Below, in pieces: positions 1 through 6,371 of a stretch of DNA of 21,749 bases (its first letter is position 1; each line of letters opens with the position of its first letter). The notes beneath the pieces were generated by a model that saw only the letters and a list, made by a program, of their open reading frames with translations, did not search any database and had not been told where the DNA came from. Origin of the DNA: Porphyromonadaceae bacterium UBA7555 (lineage in GTDB: Bacteria > Bacteroidota > Bacteroidia > Bacteroidales > Muribaculaceae); assembly GCA_002478045.1 (NCBI GenBank), contig DLLT01000019.1, forward strand, positions 1-21,749, given 5' to 3'. Position numbers and translations under genes: made by a program.

Positions 1-121
1 TAATATCGACCTCGAGATGCCCCATTCGCCAATTACGTGCAAGTATTGCATACCCCTTGGCAATGAGGTACTCGGCGGCATACTGCTCGCCCATACGGCC
101 CAATTCGCTACGGCGTGACAT
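1..121 (-). CDS. YraN/UPF0102 family protein, N-terminal part (runs off the left edge)
   Basis: The first 40 codons are in the window, starting at the ATG complementary to 119-121. The visible protein has the family pattern: LGxxGE near the start, AAEYLIAKGY, then ARNWR, and GHLEVDI at the cut edge. YraN/UPF0102 proteins are small (about 115-130 residue) endonuclease-fold proteins of uncertain role. The visible E and D fit the start of the nuclease core (E in GEQ, E and D in LEVDI), but the rest of the active site is off the window. It is divergent from the oxidoreductase gene, and a consensus -7 element lies about 26-33 bp upstream of its ATG. Confidence 0.85.
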   Translation of the reverse strand, partial: MSRRSELGRMGEQYAAEYLIAKGYAILARNWRMGHLEVDI

Positions 122-146
122 TGTTTGTTCGCAATTTTTAGCAACG

Positions 147-154
147 CAAATATA
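147..154 (-). promoter_or_regulatory. Bacteroidota -7 promoter element for the yraN-like gene
   Basis: On the minus strand this reads TATATTTG, an exact match to the Bacteroidota TAnnTTTG -7 consensus. The start codon at 121 would then have a leader of roughly 20 nt. A -33 TTTG is not clear; only a T-rich stretch sits at about the right distance. Confidence 0.6.
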
Positions 155-177
155 GCACAAATACGCCGAAAAACGCT

Positions 178-185
178 TATCTTTG
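178..185 (+). promoter_or_regulatory. Bacteroidota -7 promoter element for the oxidoreductase gene
   Basis: TATCTTTG matches TAnnTTTG exactly. Transcription would start near 190-192, only a few bases before the ATG at 195, so the mRNA could be almost leaderless. No convincing -33 TTTG lies 19-21 bp upstream. The element also explains why a TTG start at 183, which lies inside it, is unlikely. Confidence 0.55.
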
Positions 186-194
186 TACGATTAT

Positions 195-1718
195 ATGACG
201 CACATGACCTTCAACAGCGACACATCAGCCCATAAAAACAGCACCAAGACCGCCGTCATCATCGGCGGCGGACCGGCCGGGCTCACCGCCGCCCGTGAGT
301 TGGCTCTGTCCGGCACCGGCATCACGCCCATCGTAATTGAGGCAGAAGACTGCGTAGGAGGCCTATGCCGCACCATCATCCACAACGGACTGCGCATAGA
401 TATCGGAGGCCATCGCTTTTTCAGCAAATCCGACATCGTCAACGACCGATGGAAATCAATATTGGACTACGACGGCAACCCCGAAACCCAAGACAATGTC
501 ATGATGCTGCGCCCGCGCGTAAGTCACATATACTTTAAACGCCGATTCATCGACTATCCCGTAACTGCATCTTGGCGCACGCTGCGCAACATCGGCCTAT
601 GTAACGCCCTGCGCTCGGCCTGTGGATACACGCGTGCTCGGATATGCCCGCGTCATCCCGAGAAGTCACTCGAAGACTTCTATATCAATCGATTCGGTCG
701 AACACTCTACCGAATGTTCTTCGAAGACTATACCACCAAAGTTTGGGGCATACACCCGTCAGAGATGAACGCCGATTGGGGAAGCCAACGCGTCAAAGGG
801 CTATCCATAAGCGCCGTAATACGCAATATGATATCCCGCCGAATAGGCGACGGCACTCACGTCGAAACATCGCTTATTGACCATTTCAGATACCCCAAAT
901 ACGGCCCCGGCCAACTATGGGACGCCGTTGCACAACAAGTGCTACGTCACGGCGGAACAATCCTCACCTCCCATCGCGTGACAGCCGTCAATATAGACGA
1001 CTCACGCCACGTACGCTCGGTCTCCGCCATTGATCGAGACGGCAATAGACAAGACATCCCTTGCGACTACGTCCTATCCTCCATGCCGCTATGCAATCTC
1101 GTACCAAATCTACGAGACATCGACATCCCCGAAGAAATCCTCAAGGCCGCCACCGACCTACCCTATCGCGACTTCATTACCGTGGGACTGCTCGTGGACA
1201 GCCTGGCCATACGCGCACACGGCGGCAAAGCCATACCCGACACCTGGATATACATCCAAGACAAAGGCGTCCACCTCGGTCGTCTGCAAATATTCAACAA
1301 CTGGTCGCAATACCTTGCCCCGACACATGGCGTATGGCTCGGATTGGAATACTTCTGCAACCAAGGTGATAAGCTATGGAACATGACAGACGAGGACTTC
1401 GTACGCATGGCCGTCAGCGAGCTATGCCGCATCGGCATCATCCACACCCACACCGACATCCGCGACAGCATACGCATACGTGTACCCAAGGCCTACCCCG
1501 CCTACCACGGCACCTACGCCGCAATGCCGCGCATACGCGCCTTCCTCGACAGCATCCAAGGCCTATACTGCATCGGACGCAACGGACAACACCGCTACAA
1601 CAATATGGACCACTCAATGCTCACCGCCATAGCCGCCGTCAACGCCATCCAAGGTCTCGACTCAAAAAAAGACGTGTGGGACGTCAATACCGATGACACA
1701 TACCACGAACAACGATAA
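195..1718 (+). CDS. FAD-dependent amine-oxidase / protoporphyrinogen-oxidase-like oxidoreductase
   Basis: This is a 507-residue flavoprotein. A Rossmann dinucleotide-binding motif, VIIGGGPAGL, sits at about residues 21-30 (G24, G26, G29). It is followed by the acidic residue closing the second strand (VIEAED) and GGLCRT. The GGHRFFSKS stretch near residue 75 is typical of the NAD(P)/FAD oxidoreductases that Bacteroidota genomes carry and that resemble UDP-galactopyranose mutase and HemG/HemY-type enzymes. The C-terminus has the second FAD-binding segment (LYCIGRNGQ, then NNMDHSMLTAIAAVNAI). The substrate cannot be told from sequence. The open frame extends to a TTG at 183, but that overlaps the promoter element, so ATG 195 (or 204) is preferred. 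It precedes the lipoprotein gene by 10 bp, probably as an operon. Confidence 0.8.
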   Translation: MTHMTFNSDTSAHKNSTKTAVIIGGGPAGLTAARELALSGTGITPIVIEAEDCVGGLCRTIIHNGLRIDIGGHRFFSKSDIVNDRWKSILDYDGNPETQDNVMMLRPRVSHIYFKRRFIDYPVTASWRTLRNIGLCNALRSACGYTRARICPRHPEKSLEDFYINRFGRTLYRMFFEDYTTKVWGIHPSEMNADWGSQRVKGLSISAVIRNMISRRIGDGTHVETSLIDHFRYPKYGPGQLWDAVAQQVLRHGGTILTSHRVTAVNIDDSRHVRSVSAIDRDGNRQDIPCDYVLSSMPLCNLVPNLRDIDIPEEILKAATDLPYRDFITVGLLVDSLAIRAHGGKAIPDTWIYIQDKGVHLGRLQIFNNWSQYLAPTHGVWLGLEYFCNQGDKLWNMTDEDFVRMAVSELCRIGIIHTHTDIRDSIRIRVPKAYPAYHGTYAAMPRIRAFLDSIQGLYCIGRNGQHRYNNMDHSMLTAIAAVNAIQGLDSKKDVWDVNTDDTYHEQR

Positions 1719-1728
1719 ACCGCACCAA

Positions 1729-2115
1729 ATGAAAGCATTAACCGCAATACTTGCGACCATCGCCATACTCTGCGGCTGCACATCGCATAGGCAACAGCCG
1801 ACAGCAGCCGTCACTACTGATGCCGAAACCATACCCGCCAACGACATCCCCGAAGACAGCACAATGTACAACCCCGGAGTGTTGATTATCAACTACACAC
1901 GCACCGACAGCGTACGCGCCGCCCTATTCGCCCAAGTCAAGCGGATGAATGCCGTCGTCATCTACGATTACAATATCATCAATGCCATCGCCGTGCGCCT
2001 GCCCCAGCCGCACACCCTATCAGCCACCAACCGCGCCATCCACGCCTTCAAAGCACTTCCCGGCATCCTCGCCGTCGAACGCGACCGCATAGCCCGACTC
2101 AACACCGACCGATAA
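1729..2115 (+). CDS. small lipoprotein with inhibitor-I9/subtilisin-prodomain-like fold
   Basis: A 128-residue protein starting with a short basic n-region, a hydrophobic core (ALTAILATIAIL) and a lipobox-like L14-C15-G16-C17, so C17 is the likely lipidated residue. After a Pro/Thr-rich linker, the last 80 residues alternate strand and helix as beta-alpha-beta-beta-alpha-beta: VLIINYT, a helix around DSVRAALFAQVKR, AVVIYDY, AIAVRLP, a helix around AIHAFKAL, and a final ILAVERD strand. That order, with the PGILAVERD ending, is the pattern of peptidase-inhibitor I9 and subtilisin prodomains. No peptidase is attached, so it may be a free inhibitor or chaperone; this is inference. An ATG at 1693 inside the upstream gene is in frame, but the signal sequence begins at 1729. 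Confidence 0.6.
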   Translation: MKALTAILATIAILCGCTSHRQQPTAAVTTDAETIPANDIPEDSTMYNPGVLIINYTRTDSVRAALFAQVKRMNAVVIYDYNIINAIAVRLPQPHTLSATNRAIHAFKALPGILAVERDRIARLNTDR

Positions 2116-2290
2116 CCCGTCCACCCGACGACACACGACACGTCCTATCGCCCACAAAAAATACGCGATATAACGCCGCGCACGCACACTCCGCGCTATA
2201 TTGCTGCATACCAACATATTACCCCCCCCCGAATTTCAAAGCGAAGACATCCTCCGGCCTCAGAAACATTTTTTGACGTTTTTTTGATAA
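2116..2290. other. intergenic stretch: weak hairpin and C9 run
   Basis: No gene is seen. An imperfect inverted repeat (GCGATATA at 2165-2172 against TATATTGC at 2197-2204) could end the lipoprotein transcript but lacks a T run. A run of nine C lies at 2222-2230. Confidence 0.4.
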
Positions 2291-2294
2291 AAAT

Positions 2295-2325
2295 TTTGTC
2301 ATATCAAAAAAAACGCCTTACTTTG
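2295..2325 (+). promoter_or_regulatory. Bacteroidota-type promoter upstream of the structured RNA
   Basis: TTTG at 2295-2298 as -33 and TTACTTTG at 2318-2325 as -7 are separated by 19 bp, the normal Bacteroidota spacing. The -7 box has TT in place of TA, a common variant. Predicted transcription start is about 2330-2332, directly before the base-paired region. Confidence 0.7.
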
Positions 2326-2330
2326 CGAAA

Positions 2331-2697
2331 AAGTTACCCGTATAACAAAGCAGAAGCCCCGTAGGGGGTCGAGCGGCGGGCAACATCGTATGAAGCGCAG
2401 CGCAATACGGCGCGACATACACGACATATTATCAAAAGCGTATACTTGGCGCTTATTCTTGACGTTCCGAAATCTGACAAATTTCCATCATCGCTGTCAA
2501 GGATATAGCAACAGTAGAACGCCTGTGGGTTTGTAATACCCCGTCACCGCCACAGACACCGCCTTGCCACGGTGCCGGCAGTGACGATATTGCAATAACT
2601 GCGTGGGCTTCTGCGTTGCTCCTTCCCCAGCGAGAAAGGCTTTGTCAGAGCCCCGGAACGACGGAACGAGCAACTCGTAAAGAGCCCTCGCTTTTTT
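2331..2697 (+). ncRNA. structured non-coding RNA candidate, about 365 nt
   Basis: The region has its own promoter, no credible ORF, dense pairing and a T-run end. A long-range stem joins GCAGAAGCCC (2350-2359) to GGGCTTCTGC (2605-2614); past one mismatch it continues 2346-2348 with 2616-2618. Inside are CGTAT/ATACG (2387-2391/2405-2409) enclosed by GTCG/CGAC (2368-2371/2413-2416); CTTGAC/GTCAAG (2458-2463/2496-2501) around GAAAT/ATTTC; GGGT/ACCC (2527-2530/2538-2541); and GTCAC/GTGAC (2543-2547/2581-2585) around CACCG/CGGTG. I see no tmRNA (no tRNA-like ends) and no RNase P core motifs. From memory, similar sequence occurs in other Bacteroidales, and a 6S-like RNA or the Rfam Bacteroidales-1 class is worth testing. 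The class is not assigned here. It could alternatively be a long leader of the downstream island. Confidence 0.6.
2629..2697 (+). terminator. 3' end of the structured RNA: stem plus T6
   Basis: AGCGAG (2629-2634) pairs with CTCGCT (2687-2692), followed by TTTTTT at 2692-2697. Inside lies a smaller hairpin, ACGAG caa CTCGT (2666-2678). The long interior makes this less standard than a simple terminator hairpin. Confidence 0.5.
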
Positions 2698-2863
2698 GTA
2701 TACCGACGCAGCTCCGGCCGCCACAATCCCACAGGATAGCAGACAATCATCATCACTTCCGGCCGTCCCTCCCCCCCCTTCGGTATATATCCAGTATTAA
2801 TTCCCTTGGCCTTTGGACTCTTCGTCAAGCGCGTGAGGACGCCCATACCTACCTGAAAACAAC
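2698..2863. other. intergenic stretch before the island, with a perfect 8-bp inverted repeat
   Basis: TATACCGA at 2699-2706 is the exact inverse of TCGGTATA at 2780-2787. A direct repeat, CCGGCCG, lies at 2714-2720 and 2759-2765, and a C8 run at 2771-2778. No clear TAnnTTTG promoter is visible, so how the island's first gene is transcribed is unresolved; read-through from the RNA promoter is possible. Confidence 0.4.
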
Positions 2864-3391
2864 ATGGCAAAAACCGTTAAGACTAAGACTACTGCAACGA
2901 AAACAGCAGCGAAGAAAACCACTACTGTAAAAAAGGTTACGGCCACAAAAGCTACAGCAAAGAAAACTACTGCAACCAAACCCGCGGCCAAAACTACAAC
3001 CTCTGAAATCACAGTCAGTGGCAACAAAAAAATCGCTACTCTCCAAAAAGAGTTCAATAAGAAGTTCCCATATCTTCGCTTAGGAATATTCTATAGTTAC
3101 GCACGTAATGCCGTCAAAAAAGGAGAATCAATTACAAATATTGATGGAGACAAAACTCTCGCATCCGTGCGACGTGCAGACTCCGGCGGTTCCATCTCTA
3201 TTTCCGGCAATAAAAAGGTAAAATCAGTTGAGAAGGAATTCGATACGGTATTCGGCTTATATTGCCAAATATGCTATACGGAGTCTGATGGAAAACGCTA
3301 TTACACCAGCGGAGCATCTGACGAGATGACACTCTCTGCCCTAAATGCATACGGCGAGAAAAATGGCTGGAAGAAAGGAATATACAAATAA
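2864..3391 (+). CDS. protein with Lys/Thr/Ala-rich tail and two beta-alpha-beta repeat modules
   Basis: Residues 2-46 are almost only K, T, A and V (repeats such as AKKTT), like histone-H1-type tails, and suggest binding to nucleic acid or another polyanion. From residue 48 come two copies of a module: ITVSGNKKIATLQKEF, then a strand (LRLGIFY) and a TLASVR segment; then ISISGNKKVKSVEKEF, followed by LYCQICY. The same module pair recurs in the proteins at 6372-6686 and 6767-7195, so the three are paralogues. There is no signal peptide and no catalytic motif. It is the first gene of the island and lies 36 bp before the small basic protein gene. I do not recognise a named family. Confidence 0.75.
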   Translation: MAKTVKTKTTATKTAAKKTTTVKKVTATKATAKKTTATKPAAKTTTSEITVSGNKKIATLQKEFNKKFPYLRLGIFYSYARNAVKKGESITNIDGDKTLASVRRADSGGSISISGNKKVKSVEKEFDTVFGLYCQICYTESDGKRYYTSGASDEMTLSALNAYGEKNGWKKGIYK

Positions 3392-3427
3392 TCAGCACTA
3401 ACAATAACCACATAAACAAAAAAGACT

Positions 3428-3670
3428 ATGGCAGTAAAAAGGACAGCTGACGGTACTATAGACAAACGTACCAAAGAAGGCAAGGCAATCTGCGAACGCA
3501 TGGCCAAGGCTCGCCGTGCAGCAGCCAAACTGAAAAAGAAAACGACAACATCATCGTCTGTCAAAAGGACCGCCGACGGCACCGTAGACAAACGCACCAA
3601 AGAAGGCAAGGCTATCTGTGCACGTATGGCCAAAGCTCGTCGAGCAGCAGCCAAACTGCGTAGGAAATAA
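3428..3670 (+). CDS. small basic protein, two tandem VKRTADG modules
   Basis: An 80-residue, strongly basic protein made of the same unit twice. Each unit reads VKRTADGTxDKRTKEGKAIC, then xRMAKARRAAAKLxxK, and they are joined by a TTTSSS linker. The two DNA copies differ mostly at silent third positions while the protein is nearly identical, so selection has kept the protein sequence. A third copy is the separate gene at 3726-3860. Charge and size suggest a nucleic-acid-binding or ribosome-associated role, but that is inference; I do not know the family's function. Confidence 0.8.
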   Translation: MAVKRTADGTIDKRTKEGKAICERMAKARRAAAKLKKKTTTSSSVKRTADGTVDKRTKEGKAICARMAKARRAAAKLRRK

Positions 3671-3725
3671 CGCACTTTGACATTCTTACGACAAACATTT
3701 ATTCATCAACCAATAACAACAAATT

Positions 3726-3860
3726 ATGGCAGTAAAACGAACAGCCTCAGGCAAAATCGACAAACGTACCAAAGAAGGCAAGGCAATGTGCGAACGCATG
3801 GCCAAAGCCCGCAAAGCAAAAGGCTCACTCAAAAACCGTCTGAAAAGACTCTTCAAGTAA
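3726..3860 (+). CDS. small basic protein, single VKRTADG-type module (44 aa)
   Basis: ATG at 3726 opens a 44-residue frame ending in TAA at 3858-3860. It begins MAVKRTASGKIDKRTKEGKA and continues MCERMAKARKAKG. This is the same unit as in the preceding gene, with a basic C-terminal extension ending LKRLFK. Sequence match to the neighbour, rather than length, supports it as a real gene. The 55-bp gap before it has no recognisable gene. It is 22 bp upstream of the TerB-like gene. Confidence 0.8.
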   Translation: MAVKRTASGKIDKRTKEGKAMCERMAKARKAKGSLKNRLKRLFK

Positions 3861-3882
3861 TTCACAATCAACAATTTTACAA

Positions 3883-4293
3883 ATGAAAACGACAGATAAG
3901 ACAATAGCTGCTCTCGTTGCGGCTGCTATATGGGCTGACGGCGAATACGAAGAAGCCGAACGCATCACCACAAGCGAAATAGCGGAAGCCCTTGAACTCC
4001 CGGAAGACGAATTTATGGCTCTCGTTGAACAAGAAATCGAAAAAATCAAAGATTTCGACGAAGACAAAGCAACTGAATATCTGGTAGCCAACGCCAACGA
4101 GGTAGACGACCAGGAAGTAGCAATCGTCTATGAAGCTCTTATGCAGATTATGATCTGCGACAACGTCCTCACCGTAGACGAAGTCAACACCCTCATCGTG
4201 GTTGCCGATGCTCTCGGCATGGACGAAGCAAGCTCAATCCTGTTGCTATGCGATATGGTCAAGACCGAGCCCGAACTCGAAGTCGAACTCTAA
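3883..4293 (+). CDS. TerB-like acidic helical protein
   Basis: A 136-residue, all-helical, very acidic protein. Two similar halves each carry an acidic loop inside a helix pair: WADGEYEEAE at about residues 18-27 and CDNVLTVDEV in the second half. Such acidic DG-x-EE-type loops in a helical bundle are the hallmark of the TerB (tellurite-resistance) family, whose members bind metal ions and act in the Ter stress systems. The assignment is from pattern recognition and may be to a distant relative. No signal peptide. It sits between the basic proteins and the OmpA-domain gene, 23 bp ahead of the latter. Confidence 0.6.
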   Translation: MKTTDKTIAALVAAAIWADGEYEEAERITTSEIAEALELPEDEFMALVEQEIEKIKDFDEDKATEYLVANANEVDDQEVAIVYEALMQIMICDNVLTVDEVNTLIVVADALGMDEASSILLLCDMVKTEPELEVEL

Positions 4294-4316
4294 CCTCCTA
4301 AGCATTCGAACCTATC

Positions 4317-5225
4317 ATGTCAAGTAAAATCAGAGTATATGGCAAAGCCCAAAACCGCACAGTGCTCGGTTTGGTACACGCCTACATGACTATGTTCCCC
4401 CACGCAACTCTGGAGGACTTACGCAAAGCCTTTCCCAATAGTCTCAATCCCGACAAAGGTGTAGCCGAAAACTTCATCTATGCCGAAGAAAAAGGTACGG
4501 ACGCCAATTGGGACGGATACTTCAAGGGCGAGAACGAAGTAATCACTGATGGCGATGGTCGCAAAGTTGCCGTTGTCAAGATGTGGACAAAGCCATCGTT
4601 CCAACGCGCAATCGAGCAGGCAAAGCTCTACGATATCGAAGTAGCCGAATTCACCGAAGCCGACAAAGGTTTCGGCAAGAAGGGCGGCTTCCGTCTCGAG
4701 TACCTCAACGGCTATGTTCCCCCGGTACCCGACAAAAAGAAAGGCATCCCCGTATGGGTTTGGATTATCGTTGCCTTGGCCGTTATAGGCGCCATCGTTG
4801 CCCTTTGCCTACCAAAGGGTGAAGTCCGCGTCGAAGAAAAAGTCATCGAAAAAGAGGTCGTTGTACGCGACACCGTATACGTACAACAGATTCAGGAAAT
4901 TGAGCGTAAGTTCAATGCCGCTCAATTCGAGCAGGATAAAGCCGAGTTGAACGACGATGCCAAATTGGCGCTTCACGACCTGGCCAAGGTCCTCAACCAG
5001 AATCCCGAGCTGCGTCTGCAAGTCGTAGGTCACACCTCCGCTGAAGGTAGCGCCGAGCACAACCTCAAGCTGTCGCAAGACCGTGCAAAAGCTGCCGTTG
5101 ATTTCCTCGTAAACAAGGAAGGCGTAGACGCTGCACGTGTCAGCTCCGTGGGCAAAGGATCGTCCGAACCCAAAGACCCCAACAATCCGGAGGCTAACCG
5201 TCGCACCGAGTTCGTGATTCTGTAA
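4317..5225 (+). CDS. inner-membrane protein with cytoplasmic domain and periplasmic OmpA-type domain
   Basis: A 302-residue protein with no N-terminal signal. Residues 1-140 form a soluble domain I do not recognise. One transmembrane helix (VWVWIIVALAVIGAIVALCL) follows at about 144-165, then a coiled-coil-like acidic/basic linker, and an OmpA C-terminal domain from about 205 to 302. Family landmarks are FNAAQFEQDKAEL, VVGHTSAEGS, LSQDRA and NRRTEFVIL. OmpA domains bind peptidoglycan, so this protein would tie a cytoplasmic complex to the cell wall across the inner membrane. The aspartate usual in GHTD, which contacts diaminopimelate, is S241 here, while the conserved R256 is kept; this variant may occur elsewhere in the phylum. 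It is 9 bp before the nuclease-like gene. Confidence 0.8.
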   Translation: MSSKIRVYGKAQNRTVLGLVHAYMTMFPHATLEDLRKAFPNSLNPDKGVAENFIYAEEKGTDANWDGYFKGENEVITDGDGRKVAVVKMWTKPSFQRAIEQAKLYDIEVAEFTEADKGFGKKGGFRLEYLNGYVPPVPDKKKGIPVWVWIIVALAVIGAIVALCLPKGEVRVEEKVIEKEVVVRDTVYVQQIQEIERKFNAAQFEQDKAELNDDAKLALHDLAKVLNQNPELRLQVVGHTSAEGSAEHNLKLSQDRAKAAVDFLVNKEGVDAARVSSVGKGSSEPKDPNNPEANRRTEFVIL

Positions 5226-5234
5226 AGACAAGAA

Positions 5235-5903
5235 ATGACGAGACTCGTTGACTTAGTCAAAGACGATGTATCCGCGTTCTTGAAGAGCAACCAAGAGTTG
5301 CTCTTCAATGAGCGCGACCTACAGATGCATCTCGCATTGTGGCTTAAAGCATTGAAAAACCGATACGATGATGTCGATATCGAATACTATGTTCCCAACT
5401 CCGAACTGGAAGGTTATGGCGACCTTTGGGACAACGAATTACGCATTGATATCGTAGTCCGAAAAGAGACTGAATACGTTCCTATCGAGCTCAAATACAA
5501 GACTAAAGGCGTAAATCGGCAAATATCCCGTTTCGGCATCAAGCTAAGCAAGGAAGTCTTAGTCGTAAAGAACCAGGGAGCACAAAACCTCGGAATGTAC
5601 GGATTTTGGAAAGACGTCAAACGCATCGAGCTACTGCGCCGGCGTTTCGACAACATCCTCAATGGCTTAGTCGTATTTGTCACCAATGACGAAATGTATG
5701 TCAAGGGAAGCAAGGAATCTTCCGACAACTACCCTATGAATATCTCCGAGGGCAAACACAGCATACACAAATACTGGCAAAAGCTCGAAAGCAAGTTAGC
5801 CGAAAGCAACCCAAGGTTTGACGTCGAAACAGAATATTCGATACACTGGGAATCTAACATCATCGATAAAGAAAAGTTTTATCATACAATACTAACCATA
5901 TAA
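5235..5903 (+). CDS. PD-(D/E)XK nuclease-fold-like protein
   Basis: A 222-residue cytoplasmic protein. Conserved-looking residues fall in the order of a restriction-endonuclease fold: E26 in the first helix (NERDLQ), then D72 in a strand (LRIDIVV), then E85-x-K87 in the next strand (VPIELKYK), followed by a helix. That D...ExK spacing is the PD-(D/E)XK signature. The C-terminal 90 residues are not recognisable. It may be an active DNA or RNA nuclease, or a structural relative that has lost activity. It lies between the OmpA-domain gene and the two-repeat protein with short gaps (9 and 17 bp). Confidence 0.6.
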   Translation: MTRLVDLVKDDVSAFLKSNQELLFNERDLQMHLALWLKALKNRYDDVDIEYYVPNSELEGYGDLWDNELRIDIVVRKETEYVPIELKYKTKGVNRQISRFGIKLSKEVLVVKNQGAQNLGMYGFWKDVKRIELLRRRFDNILNGLVVFVTNDEMYVKGSKESSDNYPMNISEGKHSIHKYWQKLESKLAESNPRFDVETEYSIHWESNIIDKEKFYHTILTI

Positions 5904-5920
5904 TAATATAGCCTCGCTAT

Positions 5921-6337
5921 ATGGAAACAAAAAACGAAATCATAATAGGCGAATACCTTGTCGTAGAGGACATCAAGGGTTCGTTCTCTGTCCGCAAGAC
6001 ATACAGCAACACAAAAGGCGCACTTCGAGAAATTGCCGAAAAAATAGGCTTTGAATATGACGACAACTGGAACACGCGGCAATTCGGTGCCAAATTAATC
6101 GGCGAATTGAAAGGCGAAAAAATTCCGTCAAAAGGAATCGCCCATGCCGAATACGGCCCCTACGAAATCTATCGCACCGAAGAAGGTTCCATTGTAGTCT
6201 ACACGGACTACGAGAATACAAAACAAGGGTTGCGAGAAATCGCCGGGCTTATAGACCTCGATTACGATGCGAATCTGACCACTCGCCAGCTGGGCGCACG
6301 TATCATCAAACGCGCAATCGAAATCCAAAACGCATAA
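5921..6337 (+). CDS. two-repeat protein of unknown function
   Basis: A 138-residue protein that is an internal duplication of a unit of about 55-60 residues. Copy 1 contains GSFSVRKTYSNTKGALREIA and NWNTRQFGAKLIGEL; copy 2 contains GSIVVYTDYENTKQGLREIA and NLTTRQLGARIIKRA. Each copy looks like strand-strand-helix-helix, with an invariant NTK, LREIA and TRQxGAxxI. No catalytic motif, signal or membrane segment is visible. I do not know the family by name. It is 17 bp after the nuclease-like gene and 34 bp before a module-repeat protein. Confidence 0.75.
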   Translation: METKNEIIIGEYLVVEDIKGSFSVRKTYSNTKGALREIAEKIGFEYDDNWNTRQFGAKLIGELKGEKIPSKGIAHAEYGPYEIYRTEEGSIVVYTDYENTKQGLREIAGLIDLDYDANLTTRQLGARIIKRAIEIQNA

Positions 6338-6371
6338 AAAACGTCATATCAACAACTAAAATCATACAACT

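Noticed and set aside
183..194. TTG start for the oxidoreductase
   Set aside because: The TTG is part of the -7 promoter element.
1693..1728. Earlier in-frame ATG for the lipoprotein, overlapping the oxidoreductase gene
   Set aside because: A clear signal peptide and lipobox begin at 1729, and extra polar residues in front would spoil it.
2331..2697. tmRNA or RNase P RNA
   Set aside because: No tRNA-like acceptor ends or tag reading frame, and none of the conserved RNase P core motifs could be found.
2497..2724. 75-codon minus-strand ORF across the structured RNA
   Set aside because: It overlaps the paired region with its own plus-strand promoter and terminator. Such ORFs are often annotated by chance opposite conserved RNAs, and it has no protein-like domain.
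2616..2930. 104-codon plus-strand ORF
   Set aside because: It crosses the RNA terminator and the start of the real gene at 2864; its composition is not protein-like.
3428..3860. CRISPR-like or simple tandem repeat
   Set aside because: The repetition is of coding modules with silent differences, without the constant-length repeats and unique spacers of a CRISPR array.
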